From: a virus
IMG/VR virus record: IMGVR_UViG_3300009104_000109
Span: 1-26,453 of that record
DNA length: 26,453 nucleotides
Direction: 5' to 3' (one strand)
Positions 13,657 to 22,900 of the stretch are shown here, piece after piece. Within the stretch, counting starts at the first letter, position 1. Every line of letters starts with the position of its first letter. Made by a program: the position numbers and the translations under genes. The notes under the pieces are model-generated. The model was not told where the DNA came from. It saw nothing but the letters and a program-made list of their open reading frames with translations, and ran no database searches.

Positions 13657-14217
13657 ATGGTTGATACATCACGCACAGTTGCGGATTTAACAACTAACTT
13701 ATTTCAGAATGGTCAAGCAGCAGGGTCTATAACACCCCAAGACTTGCGTGATTTTGTTGAAACTACTCAGGCTAAACAAGGTAGTATTTATATATCAACA
13801 CCTTCCTCTACAAGTATAGCTTCTGCCGGGACTTATTTAGAAGGTGCAGGTACTTATACTCTTAGTACAGCTCCAACTGCTAATGAGTTTGATATGAATA
13901 CTAATGCAAGACTTAGGTATACAGGAACACCTACAGTAAACTGTATGTTCATGGCCTCTGCTTCATTAGAGATAGACACATCAGCAGTTAACAAAGAGTT
14001 TGCAATAGCGTTGCATAAGAACGGAACACTTATCACAGGAACAAAGATGGTAGGTTTCTCTCCGGCAACCACAGTTAATTCAGTTAATATAACTACAATG
14101 GGTTATGCTTCTATGGCAACAAATGATTATATTTCAATCTTTGTAGCTAACATAGATAGTACCGATAATTTAACTTTAAGAAATGCTCAGTTAATGGGCA
14201 TGAGTTTGGTGACTTAA
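13657..14217 (+). CDS. Putative virion surface protein (head decoration or fibre)
   Basis: 186 residues. The N-terminal helical part contains GSITPQDLRDFVET (residues about 23-36), a motif frequent at the start of phage surface proteins; after a Ser/Thr-rich linker the second half (residues about 65-186) looks like a beta-sandwich of the C1q/TNF-like kind (FAIALHKNGTLITG, MATNDYISIFVANI, LTLRNAQLMGMSL). T7 has no gene in this place, but several marine podoviruses carry a structural protein between capsid and tail tubular protein A. Attachment to the capsid is inferred from position. The ATG at 13657 follows TTAGGAG, and the next gene starts directly after its stop. Confidence 0.6.
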   Translation: MVDTSRTVADLTTNLFQNGQAAGSITPQDLRDFVETTQAKQGSIYISTPSSTSIASAGTYLEGAGTYTLSTAPTANEFDMNTNARLRYTGTPTVNCMFMASASLEIDTSAVNKEFAIALHKNGTLITGTKMVGFSPATTVNSVNITTMGYASMATNDYISIFVANIDSTDNLTLRNAQLMGMSLVT

Positions 14218-14823
14218 ATGTCTTTTATATCTACTACTCCCATCACAGAATTAGAAGCAGTTAACATGATGTTAGCAGCTATAGGTGAAGCTGCAGTATC
14301 TAGTTTAGAAACTGTAACTACTGTAGAAGTAACTCAAGCAAAGAATTTACTATCAAATATTAATCGTGAAGTTCAACAAAAAGGTTGGCACTTTAATACT
14401 GAATGGGATGTAAGTTTAAGTCGAGATGCAGATAACAGAATACCGATTGGATCAAACACCCTTTCTATCCATGTAGAAAATAAGTTAACTACCATTAGAG
14501 GTATAGATGGAGTTATGTACTTGTATGACTTGGATAACAACAGGTTTACTTGGACATCTAATTTAGATAATGCTGTAACAATATCATTATTAGACTTTAA
14601 GAATACTCCTCAATCTTTGAGACAATATGTGACTGCTAAAGCTTCTAGAGTTTTTCAAGAAGAAATTATTGGACAAATATCTGCGGAACAAATTAATAGA
14701 CAAGAAGAACAAGAAGCTTATGCTGATTTGTTAGATGATGAAGCAGAACGAGCCGGCTTTAACGTAGGATATGGAACATTAGACATGGTGAATATGACTA
14801 AGACCTATAGGAAATTATGGTAA
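14218..14823 (+). CDS. Tail tubular protein A, T7 gp11-like
   Basis: A 201-residue gatekeeper that forms the ring joining portal to tail nozzle. It matches T7 gp11 (196 residues) in ELEAVNMMLAAIGEAAVSSLE at the N-terminus (shown in part: EAVNMMLAAIGE), INREVQQKGWHFNTE, and in the C-terminal KASRVFQE...QEEQEAYADL. The ATG is immediately adjacent to the preceding TAA with no recognisable ribosome binding site of its own apart from weak purines, so translation is probably coupled. Its stop is directly followed by the tail tubular protein B start. Confidence 0.95.
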   Translation: MSFISTTPITELEAVNMMLAAIGEAAVSSLETVTTVEVTQAKNLLSNINREVQQKGWHFNTEWDVSLSRDADNRIPIGSNTLSIHVENKLTTIRGIDGVMYLYDLDNNRFTWTSNLDNAVTISLLDFKNTPQSLRQYVTAKASRVFQEEIIGQISAEQINRQEEQEAYADLLDDEAERAGFNVGYGTLDMVNMTKTYRKLW

Positions 14824-17241
14824 ATGCCACTTATTACAGAACAAATAAGCAATTTAATAAATGGAGTTTCACAACAACCTCCTAATATTAGATTAGCTTC
14901 ACAATCAGAAGTTCAAGAAAATGGAATGTCTACTGCTGCTGAGGGCTTAAAGAAAAGACCACCCTTAGAGCACGTTAAAAAAATAAATGAACACACTGAT
15001 ACTGATTCGTATATTCACTATATTAATAGAGATGAAACAGAACAATACATAGTTAAGTTAACTTCAGATCAGTTTGATAGTTCCTTTGCTACTGATTTTA
15101 CTCAGGCTAATTTGACTATTACAGATTTAGAAGGTAATTCTAAAACTGTTTCTGGATTTACAGGGGATAACAAAACTTACCTTACTACGTCTGATGCTAG
15201 AGATAATCTACATTTATTTTCGATTGCTGACACAACTTTTATTGTAAATAGAACAAAGACAACAGCTAAAACTTCAACACTAGGAACTACTAGAAATCCT
15301 GAAGGTCTCATATTTTTAAAGCAAGCTACTAATGCAGCAACTATGACTGTATATGTAGATGGTTCTCTTGTATCTACTGTAACTTCTAGTAATGATGCTA
15401 CTACACAGATTGATGATATAGTTAGTGATCTTACTACTGCTATAGGTTCTACCTTTACTATTACTAAGTTTGGTAGTAGTAATGTTCATATTACAAGACA
15501 GAATGGAGCTGATTTTACATTACACTGTAATGCACCTGAAGGAAATCTAATTGCTATTAAAGATTCTGTAGTAGATTTTACTGAATTACCCTCAAGAACT
15601 AAAGATGGCTTTACTATTCGTATTACAGGAGAGCCTAACAGTGGTGCAGACGATTACTGGATTAAACATAATAACTCCTCAGATGAAGATGTAGGTGAAT
15701 GGGTAGAAACTGTAGAACCGGGATTAGCTAATACTATTGATCCTGCTACTATGCCCCTTAAATTAGTAAGGACAGCAACTAATACATTTACTTTAAGTCA
15801 AATTACATGGACACAAAGAGTAGTAGGTGATGAAACTACAACTCCTGACCCAAGTTTTATTGGGCAGAAAATAAATGATATGTTTTTCCATAAGAACCGA
15901 TTAGGATTCTTAGCCAATGAAAATGTTATATTGTCTGAGTTGGGAGAACACTACAATTTCTACGCTACAACTGCTACAGATGTTTTAGACACAGATATAA
16001 TAGATTTAGCTGCACCTTCTACTGAAGTAAGTATTCTCCATCACGCTATACCTTTTAATGAAAACCTCTTATTGTTTAGTGACTTTGCTCAGTTTAGGTT
16101 ATCTGAAGGTGCTGCCGGTGGGCTTACTCCGGCAACCGCAAGATTAGCTTTAGTTACTTCTTATGAACATGATAAGACTGTTAAACCTGTTGTCAATGGT
16201 CGTAAAGTTTATTTCTCAGATGAAAATGATGGTTTTTCGGTTGTTCGTGAATTTGGAATTATTGAAGATTTACAAGAAGAAACGGCTGAAAATATAACTT
16301 CTCATGTTCCAAGTTATATAAAAGGTCGGGGGTTTAATATAATCCCTCACGACGATTTTCTATTTATTCTTTCAGATCAAAATATTAATGAAATATTTGT
16401 ATATAAATTCTTATTTCAAGATGGAACTAGAAAATTAAGCTCTTGGTCTAAGTGGACATTTAAACCAGAAGAACAAGTTATAGGATTACAAACTATAGAT
16501 TACATGGCTTATTTTGTTGTAGTTAGACCTGATGGAACTTACCTTGATAAGATGTCATTACAAGATGCAAATTTAGTTGGATTAACCGAATCAAATACTC
16601 AACTTTCTTTTAAACCACATTTAGATAGACTGACATCAATTCAAGGGTCATATAATGCCGGTACAGATAAAACTACTTGGACATTACCTTACCCTGATGA
16701 CTTTGGTTCTACCTTTAGGTTGATCTACAGTGCAGAGTGGGAGGGTAAAAGAGGTGGACAGGTACAAGGAGTCTCACAGACTTCTCCTACAACTCTTACA
16801 GCTACAGGAGACTTCTCAGCTTACTCAGTATGGGTGGGTAAAGAGTATCGCTTTTTGTATGAGTTTACAGAGCCTACTATTAAAACACAAGTTGCAGGAC
16901 GAATGAGTTCACTTTCTGGTGGCATATTAAAAATTAGAAAATTTAATATTAATTACTTTAAAACTGGTTTTTTCAGGATGCAAATTACAGCTCCGGGTAG
17001 AACGGCTTTTGACCATATTTTTACTGGAAGAATACTTGGGTCTCCGCTAAATAAAGTGGGTGAAGTTCCTTTTGAAACCGGTAATTTTAAACGACTGATA
17101 CTTGCTGATGCTAGACGTTTAAAAATAGAACTTATTTCTGATTCGTATTTACCATGTGCGTTTACAGGGGCTGATTGGGAAGGGAATTATGTGGTTAGGT
17201 CTATAAGTAGGTCTAATTATAGACAAGGTAGTTTGGGGTAA
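14824..17241 (+). CDS. Tail tubular protein B, T7 gp12-like nozzle
   Basis: An 805-residue protein, close to 794 in T7 gp12, forming the hexameric tail nozzle. The start LITEQISNLINGVSQQPPN is characteristic of the family, as are SEVQENG and FFHKNRLGFLANENVILSE (residues about 350-370). The middle is beta-rich. Its end LVGRSISRSNYRQGSLG-like sequence (VVRSISRSNYRQGSLG) is conserved. It begins with no gap after gp11 and is followed after 15 bp, containing GAGGAG, by the gp13-like gene. Confidence 0.96.
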   Translation: MPLITEQISNLINGVSQQPPNIRLASQSEVQENGMSTAAEGLKKRPPLEHVKKINEHTDTDSYIHYINRDETEQYIVKLTSDQFDSSFATDFTQANLTITDLEGNSKTVSGFTGDNKTYLTTSDARDNLHLFSIADTTFIVNRTKTTAKTSTLGTTRNPEGLIFLKQATNAATMTVYVDGSLVSTVTSSNDATTQIDDIVSDLTTAIGSTFTITKFGSSNVHITRQNGADFTLHCNAPEGNLIAIKDSVVDFTELPSRTKDGFTIRITGEPNSGADDYWIKHNNSSDEDVGEWVETVEPGLANTIDPATMPLKLVRTATNTFTLSQITWTQRVVGDETTTPDPSFIGQKINDMFFHKNRLGFLANENVILSELGEHYNFYATTATDVLDTDIIDLAAPSTEVSILHHAIPFNENLLLFSDFAQFRLSEGAAGGLTPATARLALVTSYEHDKTVKPVVNGRKVYFSDENDGFSVVREFGIIEDLQEETAENITSHVPSYIKGRGFNIIPHDDFLFILSDQNINEIFVYKFLFQDGTRKLSSWSKWTFKPEEQVIGLQTIDYMAYFVVVRPDGTYLDKMSLQDANLVGLTESNTQLSFKPHLDRLTSIQGSYNAGTDKTTWTLPYPDDFGSTFRLIYSAEWEGKRGGQVQGVSQTSPTTLTATGDFSAYSVWVGKEYRFLYEFTEPTIKTQVAGRMSSLSGGILKIRKFNINYFKTGFFRMQITAPGRTAFDHIFTGRILGSPLNKVGEVPFETGNFKRLILADARRLKIELISDSYLPCAFTGADWEGNYVVRSISRSNYRQGSLG

Positions 17242-17256
17242 ACTGAGGAGAGTAGA

Positions 17257-17736
17257 ATGTCTTTGGTAAAGTTTGAAGATTATGTAAAGCCTCACCATAG
17301 AAAAAGCAAACTTTTAGACGTTGTAAACTTGTCTCCACAACTTAGGGAGGCTGATAAAAGAGAAGTAGAAACTTTAGGTTTAACCTCCGAAAAAGCTTTA
17401 TGCGTGGGATATTTACAAAGTTCAATTTGTAGAACTATTGTGAATGGACATGGTGATCCAGTTGCTATGTTTGGTGTTGTTCCGTCTGATGAACAATCAG
17501 GTATTGTATGGATGCTAGGTAGTAATTTATTATTAGATATTAAACAAGTATTTTTAAAACAATGTAAGCAAGAAGTAATCAAACTAAATAACATATACCC
17601 ACTTTTATATAATATAATTGATAGTCGAAACACTTTACATATCAGATGGATTAAATGGTGTGGCTTTAAAATTATAGGAAAAACAATGGTAAATAATATT
17701 AAATTTTATGAATTTTGTAGGATAGCTCATGTGTAG
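17257..17736 (+). CDS. Internal virion protein, T7 gp13-like (GNAT-like fold)
   Basis: 159 residues against 138 in T7 gp13, in the same place between gp12 and gp14. The sequence has the layout of an acetyltransferase-like fold (DUF2833 group): ICRTIVNGHGDPVAMFGVV as the first strands, then GIVWMLGSN, and the C-terminal HIRWIKWCGFKIIG...FYEF, which parallels HIRFLKTIGA...LFTI in T7. In T7 the protein is needed for virion morphogenesis; enzymatic activity is not established. The ATG follows GAGGAG with suitable spacing. It overlaps the gp14-like gene by 8 bp. Confidence 0.85.
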   Translation: MSLVKFEDYVKPHHRKSKLLDVVNLSPQLREADKREVETLGLTSEKALCVGYLQSSICRTIVNGHGDPVAMFGVVPSDEQSGIVWMLGSNLLLDIKQVFLKQCKQEVIKLNNIYPLLYNIIDSRNTLHIRWIKWCGFKIIGKTMVNNIKFYEFCRIAHV

Positions 17737-18280
17737 TACAGAAGCAGTTATGCTCGGTGGAAAAATAGTAACAGATATTCAAAAAGAAAGACAGGGTGTT
17801 GCTGCTAGTACACTAAGAGCAAATCAACAACACAGTGCCAATCGAATACAATCTGCACATATAAGAGAATCTCTTAAACAAAAATTAGTTTCATCTTTAA
17901 AGCAAGAAGCACAAGAAGCTGTAAAGACAGCTAAAAAAGTTGAGAAAGCTTCTCGTCAAGGTAGAGCTGAGTATGCAAGTATTATTGCTCAAAACCCCTT
18001 TCAATTTGATAGTAATAATTTAGAATATTTATTAAGGGATTCTCAACGTAGAGAAGCAGAGACCAAATTTTCTATGAATAGAAATTTAGCTACTTTAAAA
18101 TCACAGTTAGCTACTGGAAGACAAGTAAATATTTACAATACAGGTGCTCAACTTGCTTCATTACCTATTCCAGATGCTTTTGGTGGTAATGTTAATTTAG
18201 CTATTTTAGGTGCTATTGGAAAACATGGGGATGCTATTAAAGACGAATATGACAAAATGTCTAGTGGAAAGGAGGCTTAA
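17729..18280 (+). CDS. Internal virion protein, T7 gp14-like
   Basis: 183 residues against 196 in T7 gp14, which is ejected and forms the outer-membrane part of the DNA channel. It starts MCSTEA, as T7 gp14 also starts with MC. Residues about 20-110 form a long Ala/Gln/Lys-rich helix (KQKLVSSLKQEAQEAVKTAK), as expected for a core helical-barrel protein; the last third is Gly/Ala-rich and more hydrophobic (GGNVNLAILGAIG). A short AGGA precedes the ATG. Its TAA shares one base with the next ATG (TAATG). Confidence 0.88.
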   Translation: MCSTEAVMLGGKIVTDIQKERQGVAASTLRANQQHSANRIQSAHIRESLKQKLVSSLKQEAQEAVKTAKKVEKASRQGRAEYASIIAQNPFQFDSNNLEYLLRDSQRREAETKFSMNRNLATLKSQLATGRQVNIYNTGAQLASLPIPDAFGGNVNLAILGAIGKHGDAIKDEYDKMSSGKEA

Positions 18281-19995
18281 TGGCTACTATTGATGCCTTA
18301 CGATCTTCTAGAAATATTCCTGAAGACATTACTTCCATATCTCCTGATCCAGTGATAGCAACTACTAGACCGGGCATACAGTCAGTAACTGCAGCGGATC
18401 AGTTAGTTAAATCATTAGCAACATTTAGCGAAGGTGTAGGTACTTTATATGAACAAACTAAAATAAAAACTATAGAAAAACAGAAAAAACAAGCTGCTTT
18501 GTTAGCTAGATTAGAAGAAGACCTACCTGATGGATATTATAAAGAAGGTATAAAAGAATATGATACTGCTAGAGGAGATATGCAGGGAGAGGCAATTTCA
18601 CAAATTTTACAAGTTGCGGAATCCTCACTAGTTTCGCGTATTGAACGTGAAGGTGGCGATATGTCTACTAGAGTTTTAAGATATTCTTCTTTATTAGATG
18701 GTATTATAGAGAATAAAGTGGCTGAAGTAGGGGGTGCTTCTTCTGAATTTAAAATAGCTATGATTAACGCTATCCAATCTACTAAAGATAAATTAGAAAA
18801 TAACTATGTAGCACAAGTTAATAAACAGTTTTCAGACGAACAAAAAACAACGCTTAGGTCTCTAATTTCTAATAATATTAGAAAGAAAAAAGATATGAGG
18901 TTACTTGAGCAAACTGTCAATGACAAAGGTGAGGTTATTTCAGAAAAGTCTAGACTATCTTTAATTCAATTACAAGATTATAACGAGTTTATTAGAAAAG
19001 GATTAAGAACTACTAAATTTACTCAATCAGAACTTAGGGGGATTTGGCTTGAAAGAATTCAAGAAATTGCTTTATCAGGAGTTGACTCAGTTGGAGAGCC
19101 TATTCCTGAGGTTTTAAATCACATCTACACCGCAGACCCATCAGGATTTAAATTAATTTATGATTCTGAGTTTGGTGGAGCAGCAGAAAAAGCACAGATT
19201 TCATCTAATAAAGCTTACATTACTTTTCACGAAACTAAAGATAAAGTTTCAGCAGCAAAGCTTTTGGCTTTTCAAAAGAAAAATGCTTCACTTTTACTGA
19301 CTAAGATGATAAAAAGTCATCAAGACTTAAAAACACCACCAAAAGATTATTTAAGTGAAATAGCTGCTTTAGCTGAAAAAGATGGTCTGAGGCTCAAAGA
19401 CATGACTACTCTTAGGACAGCCAATGCTGCATTTTTAAAAGGAGGATGGACAGGGGATGGTGGTGTATCTTATAGAAAACTTATGAAAGCGGTTCAAACT
19501 AGAGATGCAGAAATTACACATGATGTCATCCAAGAACATTTAGATGCTAAGTTAATTAATCCTGATGAATATGCAGATTTAAATACAAAATTTAATTCCT
19601 TTTATAGTGCTGCCGCTAAACCTTATGCTAATGCTATATATCAACATAGAAAAATGTTGGGCAAACTATTGAAAGACCCTGAGTTTACTCATACTCCCGG
19701 CGATAGGGAACTAAATCTAGCACGAACTGTTCCTGCTTATAATGAATTAACTGAAGTAATGTCGGATACAACACAAAAATTAATGGAGCAAGGTATCAAC
19801 TTTGCTTCTAGTGAATTCTTAGATTCTTGGAATAGTATTGTTTCTGAGCACGTTCAACGAATTGGGAATATAGAAGAATACAGACCTAAAAAACCAGATA
19901 TAGTAATAGAAACAAAGAATCAAAGAAATAGTAGTAGTCTAATTCCGCAGTGGCTAAAAGATTTGCTTTCGGGTGATGATGAGAAGGGAGAATAG
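18280..19995 (+). CDS. Internal virion protein, T7 gp15-like
   Basis: 571 residues, shorter than the 747 of T7 gp15. Position between gp14- and gp16-like genes and its largely alpha-helical, charged sequence identify it as the core protein that forms the periplasmic part of the ejection channel. N-terminal DALRSSRNIPEDITS and the helix QLVKSLATFSEGVGTLYEQ are typical of this group in marine podoviruses. No enzymatic motif was seen. AAAGGAGG precedes the ATG by a few bases. Two bases separate its stop from the TTG start of the next gene. Confidence 0.87.
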   Translation: MATIDALRSSRNIPEDITSISPDPVIATTRPGIQSVTAADQLVKSLATFSEGVGTLYEQTKIKTIEKQKKQAALLARLEEDLPDGYYKEGIKEYDTARGDMQGEAISQILQVAESSLVSRIEREGGDMSTRVLRYSSLLDGIIENKVAEVGGASSEFKIAMINAIQSTKDKLENNYVAQVNKQFSDEQKTTLRSLISNNIRKKKDMRLLEQTVNDKGEVISEKSRLSLIQLQDYNEFIRKGLRTTKFTQSELRGIWLERIQEIALSGVDSVGEPIPEVLNHIYTADPSGFKLIYDSEFGGAAEKAQISSNKAYITFHETKDKVSAAKLLAFQKKNASLLLTKMIKSHQDLKTPPKDYLSEIAALAEKDGLRLKDMTTLRTANAAFLKGGWTGDGGVSYRKLMKAVQTRDAEITHDVIQEHLDAKLINPDEYADLNTKFNSFYSAAAKPYANAIYQHRKMLGKLLKDPEFTHTPGDRELNLARTVPAYNELTEVMSDTTQKLMEQGINFASSEFLDSWNSIVSEHVQRIGNIEEYRPKKPDIVIETKNQRNSSSLIPQWLKDLLSGDDEKGE

Positions 19996-19997
19996 CT

Positions 19998-22900
19998 TTG
20001 ACTATTGATAAAGAAGAAAGTGGTTATATTGAAGAAAGAATTACAGCTAATAATCCTAAGACAGACCTTGTTCAAAATACCAGAAAACAAGTGGAACAAA
20101 AGAATGAAGAAATAAATAAAGGTTTTTGGAATGATGTTGAACAAGGTATTGGTGAGATTCCGTGGGCTGTTACTGGTGGTGTATCTGATTTTGGAAATGA
20201 AATGTGGAAGTTTTTGGGATTGGATAGTGCCTCTCAATGGATAAATGATAGATTACCACATGGAGTTAAAGAACTCTCAGATGACTTACGAGGACACCCA
20301 ATAGATGACACTCCTTTTCCAGTTATTGAAGAACAAAAAAGCACTACTGGTACATTAATAAGAGGAACAACACAGTTTCTTACTGGATTTATACCAGTAT
20401 TGGGGCAAGTAAATAAATTAAAGTGGGTACAAAAAGGTGGTAAACTTAGACAGTCTATTACAAAGGGTACTGTTGCCGGTGCTCCTGTTGACTTTGCAGG
20501 ATTTAATCCTAATGATCCTAATGCTGCTAACTGGCTTGGTTCGAAGCTTGACGCGCATCCTCAACTGCAATCTTTGGTTTTGGATTATCTTGGAACTAAC
20601 GTGGATGACCCAGCCGCCTTCAATCGTTTTAAAAATGCTTTTGTTGGGGCTGCCATTGGTATCGTGGCAGAACCGCTAGTTACTGGTGGGTTTAAAGTAA
20701 CTGCAGCTACGTTTGAAAAAATGGCAGAAGCTATGAGAACGTGGAAAATTAATAGAGCTAGGGAGCGTGGAAAAAAAGACTTAGGAATTAGCGAAGAAGA
20801 ATTAGGAAAAATTACTAGCAAAGATAAGGCAGACAATTTAAATGCGGAATCAGATTTACCTGATGCTCCTGAGATACCGGAGACAGAAGCACTTGAAACT
20901 CGATTAAATGAAAACTCTGTAAACACTGCTTTAAGTAGAAAAAAGAATAAACTCAGCACACCAATGGAACAGGCAGGTAAAAGTGCAGGGAAAGAGGAGA
21001 ATTTTAAAGAGTTAGATTTCGAGGGAGATACTCTACATTATGGTTCTGGACAAGATGGAGCACAAACAACAAGTAAAGGAAAACCGATTCCTAGAAACCC
21101 TGATAGTGATTTTTTAGATACAGTTACAAAGGGAGAGACTACTCATTATGATCCTAATTTTAAATCTAGTTCAGATCGTAGTGTGTTAGGCCAACAAAAT
21201 TATAAAACAGTTATATCTAATTTTGTACTAAATGTTATAGCCGGAGCTAAGAATCGAACTCAGGCTATGGTTGATATGGCTTCTTCTATGGCAGATGATG
21301 GAGTAGGGTACATTTCTGTTAGAAGCGATAAAGACATAAATGCAGCTAAAAAAGATACTTGGAAAGAATTCACTGAAAATAAACCTGAAGATGGTTACAG
21401 AGTTCCAAATAGAGGAACAGAGAACTTTCAAAAGGGGTTTACACCGGAGGAGCTTGAAGCTTTAGCTAAAGAACATTTTGATGAAGTTACAATAATAAAA
21501 ACAAAAGATGGAAAAGTTGCTACTGTTAAGGTAAGTAAACCTAAAAGATTTGATGAACGGATAAGAATTCCGAAGCCTAAGTCAGAAATGCCTAAAGTAT
21601 TTACGGACAGAGGAATTCAATCTCCATATCTTAAAGTAAGACCAGATGATCTAGAGGAGCTAACTGAAGCTCTTATCAATGAAGACTTCAGAACAACAAT
21701 AGAAAAAACTGATATTAACTTTGATAATATTAAAACAACTGAAGATGTTAAAGCTGCCTTAGAGACAGTATCTAATTTTGGTGGAGCAAGTAAAGAGAGA
21801 GTAACTCAAAAAGAAACACAAGAATTAGCTGATCACGCAGGAACATCTATTAAAAATATTAATGAACTCTACCTCTCAACTAAAGGTCTTGATGCCAAGA
21901 TTTTAGCAGCTAGAAGAATGTTAGTTCGTTCTGCTGAACACATGGTTGAACTAGCAACTATCGCTAGAGAGTCTGGAAAAGCTTCTGATGCACTTGCAGT
22001 TAGAAAGCACGTTTTTATACATCATGGAATACAAGCAGAAGTTTCGGGAGTAAAGTCTGAGGTAGCTAGAGCATTAAACGCTATGAAAATAAGTGCTAAA
22101 GGTGCAGATGCTCGTTTAGCTCAAGTAGATGCTCTTGTAGCTTCTTTTGGTGGTAGAGATAATCTAGACAAATTTATTTCTACAATTCACCACTTATCTA
22201 AAGAAGAAAACAGTGCGTTCAAGCTTGCACAGTTTGTTAAGCGTGGGTGGAAGGCTAGAACTATGGATGCTGTTTTAGAAGCATATATTACAGGTCTTTT
22301 ATGGAATCCAAAAACACAAATTGTTAATGTGATTGGTAGTGCTAGTGCTTCTATTTTAGGTGTTATGGAAAGACGTTATGCAGAACATATAAATCCTGAG
22401 ACTAAACGATTTGGTTTTCGTAGACAAAAAGCTGATGGCAGTGGAGATGGAAGGATAGTTATGGGTGAATCCCATGCTATGTTAGTCGGACTTAAAGCAG
22501 GCTATCAAGAGGCCTTGTCGTTAGCTATGAAAGCGTGGAGAACCGGTAATCCTTCTGATAGGTTTGTTAAAACAGATACCTACAATATTTATGAAAAATC
22601 CATGTCAGCCTCTAATTTAGATTTAAGAGGACAAATGGGTAGGATTGCTGATTGGTTAGGTAATAAACTTAGATTGTCTACTAAACTGTTAATGAGCACT
22701 GATGAATTTTTTAAAGCAATTAATTATCGTATGCACCTACATTCACTTGCTCACCGCAGAGCTTCTAATTTAGAACTAAAAGGTAAGGATTATGAGGATG
22801 CTGTAGATGCTATTATAAGAGACCCTGAGGTAGACCTTCATATGGAATCTCTAGATATGGCACGATATAATACCTTTACAGAAGATTTAGCTCAAGGGTC

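Noticed and set aside
13590-13664. 24-codon frame with a hydrophobic middle (VVATIILGSLFF) within the capsid-downstream region
   Set aside because: It lies inside the terminator stem and T-run, and its hydrophobic residues are explained by the T-rich sequence; no well-placed ribosome binding site.
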